NCBI GenBank assembly: GCA_016699575.1
Contig: CP064979.1
Coordinates: 3,038,001-3,102,000, forward strand
Length of the DNA: 64,000 nucleotides
Direction of reading: 5' to 3'
Source: Flavobacteriales bacterium
GTDB taxonomy: Bacteria > Bacteroidota > Bacteroidia > Flavobacteriales_F > PHOS-HE28
A model generated the notes under the pieces. It was not told where the DNA came from, did not search any database, and was given only the letters and a program-made list of their open reading frames with translations. Shown piece by piece: positions 40,538-49,917 of this stretch; position 1 is the first letter of the stretch; the number at the start of each line of letters is the position of its first letter. The translations under genes and the position numbers were made by a program.

Positions 40538-43189
40538 ATGTCGTCGTACCCTGTCCCTCGTTTCCGACGTTCCTCCATGGTCACGCGCATCACGCTGGTG
40601 CTCGTGTTCCTGGTGGTGGTGGCTGCGGCATTGAGCGGTTGGCTGGTGTATCGCGGCAGCGCCGACCAAGCATTGGCCAATGCGCGGCGCGAGATGCGGC
40701 ACACCCTGCAACTGGCCGAACTGCGGTTGCAAGCGTTTTCGGCCACCATGGCCGCCGACATCGATTTCCTGAGCGACAACGACCCCGTGAACGACTGGGC
40801 AGCGCTGGCTGATACCGTTGACACCGCCGCCATGGGGGTGGTGGTGGAGCGGGCGGCGCTTCTCTTCAACAGCTTCATCCGTTCAAGGCCAGAGTACGCG
40901 CAGGTCAGGTTCATTGTCGCGGACAGCCTTGGTAAGGAGGCCGTGCGTTTCGACCGCAGCGGAACGACGGTTTTCCGCACGCCTGACAGCTTGTTGCAAG
41001 CCAAGGGCGACCGCGATTATTTCCTCGCCACCATCGCCCTGCCACGTAGCGGCCGCTACCACTCGCGCATCGACCTGAACAAGGAGCACGGGGCCATTGT
41101 GCGGCCCTTCATGCCCACCATGCGATCGGCGGCGCCGGTTTATTCGCCATTGGGCAAGGTCGTCGGCATCGTCATCATCAATGCCGATCTGCGTCCGCTC
41201 TTCCGCGAACTGCTGGCTTTGTCGCCGCACGATGGCCAGCTGATGCTGGCCGACGCGCAGGATGAGTTGATCCTGCATCCGGATACCTCGAAGACCTTCC
41301 GGTTCGACCTGGGCTCATCCTCACCCTTCCCGCTCGCATTGACGAGCGACAGTCTTCCACGGTCCTTGGGCGCTTGGCCGGACCACATCTCGCAGGCCTA
41401 TTTGCTCGAGGTACCGAGCACCGGACAGCGTTATACCGTGGGCCTGGAGCGCAGCACCTCAGCACTTCTTGCCGGACTGCGGGAGGTGCGCGATCGGCAA
41501 ATGCTCACCGTGGGCGGAGTGGCCCTTGCTTGCATCGGCATCGGATTGCTCTTTGCGCGCGGCATCTCGGGGCGGCTCGATCGCCTCACCAAGCGCGTGG
41601 AAGCGTATGCAGATGGTGCCGCGAGTGCGCCGTTGCCGGTTGAACGTGCCGACGAGATCGGCCGCCTTGCACGGACCGTGCAGCACATGCAGGAGCGCAT
41701 CGATGCGCGCATGCGCGACATTGAACAAGCACGCGACAGGGCGCAGCGGGCCGAGCAGGTGCAGAAGGATTTCCTGGCCAACATGAGCCACGAACTGCGC
41801 ACGCCGCTCAATGCCATCATCGGCATGGGGCAGCAATTGGCCGATGGCGCCGCGGACGAAGCGCAACGCGAGCGCGCCGCCATTGTGCTGCGCAGCGCCC
41901 AACGCATGCAGGCCTTGGTTGGCGACCTTCTCGAGCACGCGCATTTGGCCGAGGGCAAAGTGACCCTTCGCAAGGAAGCGTTCGCACCGGAGCAGATCAT
42001 CCGCGACCTGCTTGCGGTGCACGCCGTGGCCGCCCAGGACAAGGGCATCGCGTTGTTGGCCGAAGTGGAGCAACTGCCCGCCGCTTGCTCGGGCGACGCG
42101 CTCCGGTTGCACCAGGTCATCGACAATCTCCTTGGCAATGCCATCAAGTTCACAGCGAAAGGGCAGGTGAAGCTGACCGCCCGTTATGCCGATGGACAAT
42201 TGGTGATGGCCGTGAGCGACACGGGTGCCGGCTTGTCGCCCGAAGAGCAGGACCGTGTCTTCGCAAGGTTCGAGCGGGCCGCGGCCAGCGAGGGCAAGGA
42301 AGGCGTGGGACTGGGTCTGGCGATCACGCAGGCCCTGGTGAAAGCCATGGCGGGAACACTTGCGCTGGAAAGCACGGTCGGCATGGGCACCACCTTTACG
42401 GTGCACCTGCCAATGCCGCAGGTGGGGCAGCCGCTACCTACGGTTCCGGTGGCGGCGCCTGCTGCGCGAGCGACAACTGGCTTGAACGTGCTCTACGTGG
42501 AGGATGTGGAGACCAACCGCATGCTCATGACCGACTTGGCGAAGGCATGGAAATGGAAGCTGGACCTGGCCACGGGCTCTGAAGATGCTCTGGCCCTCTG
42601 CCGTGAACGCTCGTACGATCTCTTCCTGATCGACCTTGATCTAGGCGACGACATGAAGGGTACGGAACTCGCCTTGCGCATCCACGGAATGGCCCGCCAC
42701 CGCTACGTGCCGGCCATTGCGGTAACGGCTTTCGCCGATGCCGACCACGATGCCCAAGTGCGTCAGGCCGGGCTCAACGATCGGATCACCAAGCCCATCG
42801 ATCGCAACGAGCTGGCCACCAAAGCCGCCTTCTGGACCGACCCCTCGGTGGACACTGCGATAGACCTTGCCGGCCTTCTGGACCAGTACGGCGCGCAGGG
42901 CGAAAAGGCCATCACCGTGCTGCAACAGTTCCGCAAGGAATTCGCGAAGCACCGCACCGCGCTGCAACAAGCCATGGCCCATAACGATGCCGACCTTCTG
43001 GTGCGTACCCGGCATCAGCTACGCCCGCATTGGCAACTGCTCGGGCTCGCCGATGGTCTCGCCGTACTTGATGCCCTCGGCACCGATGTCAGCGCTCAGG
43101 ACAAGTCAGCGGTGCACGTGTGCTTCGACAGGTGCGATAGAGCGATGATGCAGGAGCAGCGGCGCGTGCAGCAGGGGTTGATGGGGTGA
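40538..43189 (+). CDS. Hybrid sensor histidine kinase with receiver and Hpt-like domains
   Basis: An 883-residue membrane sensor. Segments: TM1 at about 16-36, a ~285-residue periplasmic sensor region likely of Cache type, TM2 (VGGVALACIGIGLLFARG), HAMP, coiled coil, HisKA with MSHELRTPLNAIIGMG (phospho-His about 418), HATPase with DNLLGNAIKFTAKG and GVGLGLAITQALV, a receiver (LNVLYVEDVETNRMLM, phospho-Asp near 699) and a C-terminal helical domain. The last resembles Hpt, but the usual HxLKG reads RHQLRPH. No response regulator is adjacent, and the orphan LytTR regulator lies 15 kb away. Confidence 0.88.
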   Translation: MSSYPVPRFRRSSMVTRITLVLVFLVVVAAALSGWLVYRGSADQALANARREMRHTLQLAELRLQAFSATMAADIDFLSDNDPVNDWAALADTVDTAAMGVVVERAALLFNSFIRSRPEYAQVRFIVADSLGKEAVRFDRSGTTVFRTPDSLLQAKGDRDYFLATIALPRSGRYHSRIDLNKEHGAIVRPFMPTMRSAAPVYSPLGKVVGIVIINADLRPLFRELLALSPHDGQLMLADAQDELILHPDTSKTFRFDLGSSSPFPLALTSDSLPRSLGAWPDHISQAYLLEVPSTGQRYTVGLERSTSALLAGLREVRDRQMLTVGGVALACIGIGLLFARGISGRLDRLTKRVEAYADGAASAPLPVERADEIGRLARTVQHMQERIDARMRDIEQARDRAQRAEQVQKDFLANMSHELRTPLNAIIGMGQQLADGAADEAQRERAAIVLRSAQRMQALVGDLLEHAHLAEGKVTLRKEAFAPEQIIRDLLAVHAVAAQDKGIALLAEVEQLPAACSGDALRLHQVIDNLLGNAIKFTAKGQVKLTARYADGQLVMAVSDTGAGLSPEEQDRVFARFERAAASEGKEGVGLGLAITQALVKAMAGTLALESTVGMGTTFTVHLPMPQVGQPLPTVPVAAPAARATTGLNVLYVEDVETNRMLMTDLAKAWKWKLDLATGSEDALALCRERSYDLFLIDLDLGDDMKGTELALRIHGMARHRYVPAIAVTAFADADHDAQVRQAGLNDRITKPIDRNELATKAAFWTDPSVDTAIDLAGLLDQYGAQGEKAITVLQQFRKEFAKHRTALQQAMAHNDADLLVRTRHQLRPHWQLLGLADGLAVLDALGTDVSAQDKSAVHVCFDRCDRAMMQEQRRVQQGLMG

Positions 43190-43201
43190 GGGGAAGACGG
43201 C

Positions 43202-44731
43202 TTACTCCACCACCAGTTTGGCCCCGCTGAGCCATGTTGTGCCTTGGGCAAGGTGCACGTAGTACAACCCGGCCGTAGCGTTCGACAAGTCGAGGATGTT
43301 CGCGCCGTCTTGCGCTGTTTGCTCGCGCACCACTTGCCCTTGTGCATTCACAAGCACCAAACGCAACGCCTTGCCTCGCATGCTCTGCGGCAATTCCACC
43401 TGTACAGTGGTTGAACCGCTCGCAGGGTTCGGGAACACGCTCAACGCCCCGCCCAAGTTGGTAACCAACTCCTGCACACCAACGCCATCGCAGCCCGGCA
43501 CAATGCAGCCCATGCTATCCACCTTCACAACCCAGGTATCCTGGCTGTAGCCCGGTGGGTAGGGCGCACCTGCGGGGTTGTAGGCCGAGCCTGCTGCTAT
43601 GAAGCCACCATCCGGGGTGGGCAGCACATCGTAGAAGCGCCCTTGACCCGTGGTAATGAGGGTATCCTGGTAGTAAAAGCTGCGCATCCAGATGCTATCG
43701 CCCGTGCTGGTGGTGCGCAGCAGAAGACCTTGTTGGGCAAGATTCGCCCATGTGACACCGCATGCGATGATGTCACCGTTATACCGCTCTTTGGCGGCGA
43801 AGAAGGCAGCGCCATACGCCACCGGCCCGTACTCGCGGTCCCAGATGGTGCTGCCGTCCGTTGAATCCAGTTTGGCCAAGTATGTGCGCGCCGCGCTGAA
43901 GTCATCGTCATAACCCCATGCGCTGGCTACTAGCGCATGTCCATCGACCAAGGTGGTCAAGTGTGCGTTCGGCTCATCGAAACCACTACCCCAAGATCTA
44001 CTCCAGCGAACGGCACCTACGCTATCTATCCGAAGCAGCCAAAGGTCCTTGTCGTCAGCGGTGATGCGTTTCTGGCCACCGAGCAAATAGTCGCCTCCAT
44101 CTGCCTTGTCAACGGACACTACATAGTCCGAAAGGCCACCACCGCTGTAGATCTCCCTCCATTGCTCGTTGCCCGAGCTATCGGTCTTCAGGGCAAAGGC
44201 ATCAACATTCCCGTTCGCATCGGTATCGCCCACGATGATAAAACCACCATCGAGTGTGCGCTTCACTTGGCGGCCTATCCAACCCTGATTGGGATTCCCA
44301 AAACTCCTCGTCCATGTCGTATCCCCATTCTCGTCCAACCGCATAAGGTAAACTTCATCGACATCCGCAAACGACTCCCGCCCACCTCCGACTATCCATC
44401 CCGCTCCCGGAACAGGATCGCAACAATTCGCCCACCCTGGGTAGATCCCGTAGCCCGGCAAAGAGTGCTTCTTGTGAAAGACCGTGTCCCCGTTTGCGTC
44501 AACGCGGCTGATGAAGATGGCCGCGTAGTACACCGCACTATCGGGGCCGAGTGTATCGATCTCACTGCTTGCGCTGAACACGAAGTGTCCAACACCATCA
44601 AATTTCTCAATACCCCATGCTGTCTGTGCCCGGCCTAGGCTATTAGGATCATAGCGCCGGTTGTAACCCTGGCCCTGTGCCAGGGTTACAACCAATGCGC
44701 CGAGCGCCAAAGTGCCAAGGCGCAGTTCCAT
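43202..44731 (-). CDS. T9SS-secreted propeller-like protein, paralogue A
   Basis: A 509-residue secreted protein: signal peptide (MELRLGTLALGALVVTLAQG), repeated DGGF-IVG-T...W motifs (for example DGGFIIVGDTDANGNVD) suggesting a beta-propeller, a Cys-containing CIVPGCDGVGVQELV joint, and a C-terminal type A sorting domain (ALSVFPNPASGSTT to WLSGAKLVVE). The sorting domain sends such proteins through the type IX system to the cell surface. Its middle segment (YSGGGLSDYVVSVDKADGGD) matches paralogue E but not C or D, while the last ~190 residues match all. Its ATG shares a base with the stop of the truncated helix gene (TGATG). Confidence 0.85.
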   Translation of the reverse strand: MELRLGTLALGALVVTLAQGQGYNRRYDPNSLGRAQTAWGIEKFDGVGHFVFSASSEIDTLGPDSAVYYAAIFISRVDANGDTVFHKKHSLPGYGIYPGWANCCDPVPGAGWIVGGGRESFADVDEVYLMRLDENGDTTWTRSFGNPNQGWIGRQVKRTLDGGFIIVGDTDANGNVDAFALKTDSSGNEQWREIYSGGGLSDYVVSVDKADGGDYLLGGQKRITADDKDLWLLRIDSVGAVRWSRSWGSGFDEPNAHLTTLVDGHALVASAWGYDDDFSAARTYLAKLDSTDGSTIWDREYGPVAYGAAFFAAKERYNGDIIACGVTWANLAQQGLLLRTTSTGDSIWMRSFYYQDTLITTGQGRFYDVLPTPDGGFIAAGSAYNPAGAPYPPGYSQDTWVVKVDSMGCIVPGCDGVGVQELVTNLGGALSVFPNPASGSTTVQVELPQSMRGKALRLVLVNAQGQVVREQTAQDGANILDLSNATAGLYYVHLAQGTTWLSGAKLVVE

Positions 44732-46767
44732 CAGTGCTGCACACCCAGCTTCAATGCTGCGACTTGCTCTTCAGCAAGCCATAGCTCAGCAACGTAAAGG
44801 CCGCTAGGCCAGGTAGACGTGTCCAGGTCCACTAGTCGCTGGCCCGCACCAAGTATTCTTTCATGGACCATACGTCCAATAACATCTAAAACACGAAGTC
44901 GCACTTCACCGTTCGACTCCTGCAGGTGTACGTCCAAGATCGTGCCCACATTCGTCGGATTCGGGTAAGCCGTCAAACCCACATGATGCGTCACCGTCCA
45001 GATTTCAACTTCACTCTCGGCGCTGCGCGGACTTCGGTCCATGGGCGGCAACAAGATGATTTCCGGCAGACTCGGATGGCCCAAGGCTAAAAGCCAGGCT
45101 TGCGCATGGGCTGAGCCGATGACGTTGCGTTGTGCGGCGGTGCCTACCAGCCAATTTTCGTCCGCAGCCGTTAGCACCGTCCACTCGGCATCATCCAATC
45201 TACTAGCGTAGCGCTTCAGTACCCCATACACCTCCGGGGTCGGTGCCGTTAACTCGGTGCTTTGGGCCAACGCGAACAAGGCGGTTTCATTGCCCTTTGC
45301 TGCCAAAACACCCCCGATCGCAGAAGCGTTGTTCCCGGCAGATAAGCTCTCGTGCCAGGTCTTCAGTTCATCGAGTGAGGTGCTCAAGTTTACTTCATCT
45401 AACCAAGTCAAGCGGCCAAGGTCAGTGAGGGCTGTTGCTTTCTCGCTCGCGGCAAACGCTATAGTACTTTCCAGAAGGGTAAGAATACTCACAGAACCAT
45501 CCTGGGCACTCCAAACCAACTGCTTATAGTAGGCGTTGAGCCCGCTGTCGTTCATCAGCTTGAGAACCTCTGCTTGCAAGGGACTGTTGGTGAGTAACGC
45601 TTGCGTCAAATGCAACTGGCTCATGGCCGGAGTGCGATCGAACGCTGCATGCCATACCTCTTCGCTGACCTTGGGAGCAACGTTCTGTAAGGCGTTGCGC
45701 ACTTGGATGCTACTCTTGCTGCCGTCGCTCACATAGCTCAACAATGAGTAGGTGTCGCCGTTGTCTTTCGTCGCGTCATAGGCGTCCTCCGCATTCTGCC
45801 TTTCGGCATCGGCATTGACACTTGCGAGTCGCTTCGCTTCGTGTTCGGAGTCCTTCGAGAGGTCGCTAGGACAGGCAACGTTTTTACCTTGCCATTGGAC
45901 GTTTCCATCGGTCACAACGGTGTACAGTGGATCACGCCAATCAGGAACCAAGCGGTCGGTTCCGTTTGGGCTATGGTGGATGTACTCAACGGGATTCGAC
46001 ACTAACTCAACGAACCAATCCTCCTGCGGATCAAAGGTTCCGTCGTGATCCAGGCTGAAACGGTTGCCTGCGGGAGCATCCGGGTCAAGAGCGGGGCTGC
46101 CTTGCATATTTTGCACGCTCACATCGGGCCCGGTCAGCCCCACATCGAAGCTGTTCTTCACCACCTGTCCGTAGTCGTTGCACTTCACCTCCAAGCCTTC
46201 AATGTAGTTGTTGTTGGCATCGGCGTTCATGCCTTCAATGATGCTGCCTGTGCTGTTTTCCACATCGAAACCATCGAAGCTGTTGTTGTAGAAGCGGTTG
46301 CTGTAGGGCCCGCTGTCCTTGATCACCAAGCCCACCATGGGTTTGGTGGCGGTGTTGGTGGCCGTGAAGGTGTTCTCCTCTATTTCGTAGCCGGTGCATT
46401 GGTCAGAGTACACGCCGTAGGGCACGTTCTCCCAATCGCCCTGCTGCGGCTCGCCCACCAGGAAGGTGCTGCGCGTTATTGCAGCGTCCTGTATGCCTTC
46501 CATGCGCACACCGCTGTAGCAGTGGTGGAAGTCGCACTCATCCACAATGAAGGTGCGACTGGGGTCGAAGGTGCTTACATACATGGCTTGGGCCAGCCCC
46601 TCGAAACGGCCGCGCTGGAAGTTGGCCGGTGGACAGGGAAAGCCTTGTTGCACGATCACATCTCCCGCACTGCCTCGGCTGTACCGCGCGGGCAGCCGCT
46701 CGGGTTTTTCCCGAGTGGCTCTGGGTTTAAGGCCTCTGGCCTGTTGTCGTTGTTCAAGTGCGTTCAT
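44731..46767 (-). CDS. 5'-truncated T9SS beta-helix protein (probably non-functional copy)
   Basis: A 678-residue frame homologous to the C-terminal 45% of the large helix gene at 51.5-56.2 kb. Shared stretches include FQRGRFEGLAQAMYVS and CDFHHCYSGVRMEGIQDAAI; it ends in a T9SS sorting domain (LTAYPNPTNVGTILDVHL to LKLGVQH). The first ~40 residues (MNALEQRQQARGLKPRATRE...) are not helix sequence but translation of the structured repeat at 46664-46745. No signal peptide exists, so export by Sec and T9SS is unlikely. The ATG is embedded in the stop of paralogue C (ATGA), which may still give translation. Confidence 0.7.
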   Translation of the reverse strand: MNALEQRQQARGLKPRATREKPERLPARYSRGSAGDVIVQQGFPCPPANFQRGRFEGLAQAMYVSTFDPSRTFIVDECDFHHCYSGVRMEGIQDAAITRSTFLVGEPQQGDWENVPYGVYSDQCTGYEIEENTFTATNTATKPMVGLVIKDSGPYSNRFYNNSFDGFDVENSTGSIIEGMNADANNNYIEGLEVKCNDYGQVVKNSFDVGLTGPDVSVQNMQGSPALDPDAPAGNRFSLDHDGTFDPQEDWFVELVSNPVEYIHHSPNGTDRLVPDWRDPLYTVVTDGNVQWQGKNVACPSDLSKDSEHEAKRLASVNADAERQNAEDAYDATKDNGDTYSLLSYVSDGSKSSIQVRNALQNVAPKVSEEVWHAAFDRTPAMSQLHLTQALLTNSPLQAEVLKLMNDSGLNAYYKQLVWSAQDGSVSILTLLESTIAFAASEKATALTDLGRLTWLDEVNLSTSLDELKTWHESLSAGNNASAIGGVLAAKGNETALFALAQSTELTAPTPEVYGVLKRYASRLDDAEWTVLTAADENWLVGTAAQRNVIGSAHAQAWLLALGHPSLPEIILLPPMDRSPRSAESEVEIWTVTHHVGLTAYPNPTNVGTILDVHLQESNGEVRLRVLDVIGRMVHERILGAGQRLVDLDTSTWPSGLYVAELWLAEEQVAALKLGVQH
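46664..46745. repeat. Structured REP-like repeat, copy 1
   Basis: Three hairpins lie in succession: CGGCTG/CAGCCG (46676-46681, 46693-46698); CTCGGG-TTTTT-CCCGAG (46699-46715) extended by GCC/GGC; and AGGCC-TCT-GGCCT (46730-46742). The same layout is at 49918-50001 with compensatory changes. It sits between the stop of paralogue C and the truncated helix gene. Confidence 0.75.
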
Positions 46768-48287
46768 TCAACAATGAGTTTGGTGCCACTGAGCCAAGTT
46801 GTGCCGCTGGCCAGATGCACATAGAAAAGCCCCGCTGACAGCTGGGACAAGTCGAGTGCGTTAGCGCCTTGCTGTGCGCTCTGCTCATGCACAATACGGC
46901 CCTGCCCATCCACTACGGCCAAGCGCAGCGCTTTGCCACGCATGCTTTGCGGCAGTTCCACCTGCACGTTGGTTGAACTACTCGCGGGGTTCGGGAACAC
47001 GCTCAGCGCATTGCACAAGTTGGTAACCACCTCCTCCACGCCAACCCCATCGCAACCCGGCACTATGCACCCCATGCTGTCCACTTTTACCACCCAGGTG
47101 TCTTGGCTGTAGCCCGGTGGGTAGGGCGCACCGGCCGGGTTGTAGGCCGAGCCTGCTGCAATGAAGCCGCCATCTTGGGTGGGCAGCACATCGTAGAAGC
47201 GCCCTTGGCCCGTGGTGATGAGCGTGTCCTGGTAGTAGTAGCTGCGCATCCAAATGCTATCGCCTTGGCTGGTAGTGCGCAGTAGTAAGCCCTGCTGGTT
47301 GCCGCTCGCATAGCTCACGCCGCAGGCAATGAGGTCGCCGTTGGGGCGCTCCTTGGCTGCGAAGAGCACGGTGCTCGGTGCTTCTGGTCCGTATTCGTGA
47401 TCCCACAGGATGGTTCCATCGGTGCTGTCCAATTTGGTTAGGGCAACACGGAACTGGGTTCCATTGAAGTTGTAGCCCCTTGCGTTGGCCACGATCACAT
47501 GGCCATCGGACAGGGTGGCCATGTGCCCGCTGCCATCATCGTACTGGCCGCCCCAGCTTACGCGCCATAGCAGGGTACCGGCGGAATCCGTGCGTTGTAA
47601 CCACATGTCCCGATTGTCGTTGTTCAGGTAGCGGCTGCCGGCCATATAGAGGGTATTGGCTGGGCCGTCATCACACGACAGAAGCCCATCGATCTCGCTG
47701 TTGCTCCAGCCGTAGGTCTGCCGCCATTGCTCATTACCCAAGCTGTCGGTCTTCAACGCGAACCCATCCACAAAACCGCTGGCATCGGTATCACCCACAA
47801 CAAGGAAGCCGCCATCGGCGGTGCGTTTTACTTGGCGGCCTATCCAGTATTGGTTCGGCCCGCCGAAAACGCGCGTCCAGAGAGTGTCGCCTTGTGGATT
47901 TACGCGCTGAAGACAAACCTCGCTCACTTGGTTTATGGACTGAACACCACCACCTACAGCATACCCTCCACCTGGTACTGTGTCGCAACAGTTGGCCCAG
48001 CCTGGGTAAGTGCCTCGCCATGCGCGAAAGATCCTGTGCTCGGCGAGCTTAGTGCCATTCGGATCTAAAAAGGTGAAAAGAGTACTTGCGTGGAAAAAAG
48101 ATGAATCGGGCGAGATGCTGTCGGCGTCGTATGAATAGGATATGACCGTATACCCGGTTGCAGTGCGTTCAAGGCCCCATCCAACCTGCTCACGTCCCTG
48201 ATCAAAAGCGTCATAACGCTGGTTGAAACCCTGGCCCATTGCCAGGGTTCCAGCCAACATGTTCAGCGCTATGCAAGCTTTCCGCAT
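46764..48287 (-). CDS. T9SS-secreted propeller-like protein, paralogue C
   Basis: A 507-residue relative of paralogue A: signal peptide (MRKACIALNMLAGTLAMGQG), DGGF/W repeats, CIVPGCDGVGVEEVV joint and sorting domain (ALSVFPNPASSSTN to WLSGTKLIVE). Its N-terminal third (SYDADSISPDSSFFHASTLF, GGGYAVGGGVQSINQV) matches paralogue E, whereas its middle (YGWSNSEIDGLLSCD, SRYLNNDNRDMWLQRTDS) is almost identical to paralogue D, so it is a mosaic. It starts 5 nt after D. The start at 48287 is chosen because longer in-frame sequence upstream lies inside paralogue D. Confidence 0.85.
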   Translation of the reverse strand: MRKACIALNMLAGTLAMGQGFNQRYDAFDQGREQVGWGLERTATGYTVISYSYDADSISPDSSFFHASTLFTFLDPNGTKLAEHRIFRAWRGTYPGWANCCDTVPGGGYAVGGGVQSINQVSEVCLQRVNPQGDTLWTRVFGGPNQYWIGRQVKRTADGGFLVVGDTDASGFVDGFALKTDSLGNEQWRQTYGWSNSEIDGLLSCDDGPANTLYMAGSRYLNNDNRDMWLQRTDSAGTLLWRVSWGGQYDDGSGHMATLSDGHVIVANARGYNFNGTQFRVALTKLDSTDGTILWDHEYGPEAPSTVLFAAKERPNGDLIACGVSYASGNQQGLLLRTTSQGDSIWMRSYYYQDTLITTGQGRFYDVLPTQDGGFIAAGSAYNPAGAPYPPGYSQDTWVVKVDSMGCIVPGCDGVGVEEVVTNLCNALSVFPNPASSSTNVQVELPQSMRGKALRLAVVDGQGRIVHEQSAQQGANALDLSQLSAGLFYVHLASGTTWLSGTKLIVE

Positions 48288-48292
48288 TCGGT

Positions 48293-49819
48293 TCAGTGTT
48301 GCACCACCAGTTTGGCCCCACTTAGCCAAGTTGTTGCGCTCGCTAAATGCACGTAGTAGAGTCCAGCAGCAACGATGGACAAGTCGAGTGCATTGGCGCC
48401 CTCTTGTGCCGTTTGTTCGTGTGTTACTTGCCCTTGCGCATTGACCAGCACCAAGCGCAGCGCCGTGCCGCGCATGCTTTGCGGCAGTTCCACTTGCACG
48501 GTGGTTGAACCACTCGCGGGGTTCGGGTACACGCTCAGCGCATCGCTCAAGTTCGTCACCAACTCTTGCACGCCAACACCATCGCACCCCGGCACAATGC
48601 AACCCATGCTGTCCACCTTCACCACCCAAGTGTCTTGGCTATAACCGGGTGGGTAGGGCGCACCGGCGGGGTTGTAGGCTGAGCCTGCTGCTATGAAGCC
48701 ACCATCCGGGGTGGGCAGCACATCGTAGAAGCGGCCTTGGCCCGTGGTGATGAGGGTGTCCTGGTAGTAGTAGCTGCGCATCCAAATGCTATCGCCTGCG
48801 CTGTTGGTGCGCAGCAGAAGACCTTGCTGGTTGCCGCTGGCGTAGCTCACGCCGCAGGCAATGATGTCGCCGTTGGGGCGCTCTTTGGCTGCGAAGAGCA
48901 CCGTGCTCGGTGCTTCTGGTCCGTATTCGTAGTCCCAGAGGATGGTTCCATCGGTGCTGTCCAATTTGGTGAGGGCTACGCGGAACAGGGTGCCGTTGAA
49001 GTTGTAGCCTCTTGCGTTGGCTACGATCACATGCCCATCTGACAGCGTGGCCATGTGCCCGCTGCCGTCGTCGAACTGGCCGCCCCAGCTCACACGCCAC
49101 AAGAGCGCCCCAGAAGTATCCGTGCGTTGCAGCCACATGTCCCTGTTGTCGTTGTTCAGGTAACGGCTACCAGCCATGTAGTAGGTGTTGGCCGGGCCCA
49201 GATCGCACGACAACAGCCCATCAATTTCTGAGTTGCTCCAACCGTAGGTCTGCCTCCATTGCTCATTGCCCAAGCTGTCGGTCTTGAGGGCAAAGCCATC
49301 CACAAAACCGCTGGCATCGGTATCGCCCACAATGAGAAAGCCACCATCGGAGGTGTGCTTCACTTGGCGGCCTATCCAGTATTGGTTGGCACCGCCGAAA
49401 ACGCGCGTCCAGAGGGTGTCGCCCTGTGGGTCGGCAACGAAGAGGTACGTCTCGATAACAGAGGCGAGCGATTCCGTGGCGCCCCCAATTACAAAACCAC
49501 CACCCGCTATAGTGTCACTACAATTCGCCCAACCTGATGTGGTACCATGCCAAGGTCTGAAGACACGACTTTCATTCACTTTGTCACCATTGATGTTTAG
49601 CTCCGTGAAGAGCACCGAGTAGTGGAAGAAGGATGAGTCGGGGGAGATGCTGTCGGCATCCGAACTCACAGAGATCGCCATGTAACCGTTAGCAGTGAAT
49701 TCGATGTCCCAAGCACCTTGGGCCCGGTCAAGGCCAAAGGCATCGTAGCGCCGATTGAAGCCTTGGCCATGGGCCAAAGCTCCAACCAGCACCACGATAC
49801 CGATAACCAAGCAACGCAT
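48293..49819 (-). CDS. T9SS-secreted propeller-like protein, paralogue D
   Basis: A 508-residue relative: signal peptide (MRCLVIGIVVLVGALAHGQG), an N-terminal third of its own (YMAISVSSDADSISPDSSFF, GGGFVIGGATESLASV), the YGWSNSEIDGLL middle shared with C, the common C-terminal half, and a sorting domain. The last residues are LSGAKLVVQH instead of LVVE or LILE; the QH end is that of the beta-helix proteins (LKLGVQH, LKLAVQH) and of the remnant just upstream (LKLVVQH). This hints that its 3' end was converted by helix-gene sequence. It starts 4 nt after that remnant. Confidence 0.85.
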   Translation of the reverse strand: MRCLVIGIVVLVGALAHGQGFNRRYDAFGLDRAQGAWDIEFTANGYMAISVSSDADSISPDSSFFHYSVLFTELNINGDKVNESRVFRPWHGTTSGWANCSDTIAGGGFVIGGATESLASVIETYLFVADPQGDTLWTRVFGGANQYWIGRQVKHTSDGGFLIVGDTDASGFVDGFALKTDSLGNEQWRQTYGWSNSEIDGLLSCDLGPANTYYMAGSRYLNNDNRDMWLQRTDTSGALLWRVSWGGQFDDGSGHMATLSDGHVIVANARGYNFNGTLFRVALTKLDSTDGTILWDYEYGPEAPSTVLFAAKERPNGDIIACGVSYASGNQQGLLLRTNSAGDSIWMRSYYYQDTLITTGQGRFYDVLPTPDGGFIAAGSAYNPAGAPYPPGYSQDTWVVKVDSMGCIVPGCDGVGVQELVTNLSDALSVYPNPASGSTTVQVELPQSMRGTALRLVLVNAQGQVTHEQTAQEGANALDLSIVAAGLYYVHLASATTWLSGAKLVVQH

Positions 49820-49823
49820 TCGC

Positions 49824-49906
49824 TCAGTGTTGCACCACCAGCTTCAGGGCGACGGCTTGCTCGCCATTGAGCCAAAGCTCGGTGAAGCACAAGCCGTTCG
49901 ACCAAC
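49824..49906 (-). pseudogene. C-terminal remnant of a T9SS beta-helix gene
   Basis: The last 27 codons (QSWSNGLCFTELWLNG to LKLVVQH, then stop) match the end of the helix gene (WPNGLYFTEVWLEN...LKLAVQH). Everything before is replaced by the structured repeat. A frame opens at 50024 with MNAHGDARQV, entirely inside the repeat. It is a dead fragment between paralogues E and D. Confidence 0.7.
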
Positions 49907-49917
49907 TTTGGGTTAGC

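Noticed and set aside
46640..46767. N-terminal MNALEQRQQARG... region as a protein domain shared with the frame at 50024
   Set aside because: Both stretches are translations of the hairpin repeat; base changes preserve stems rather than protein, and neither resembles the intact helix gene.
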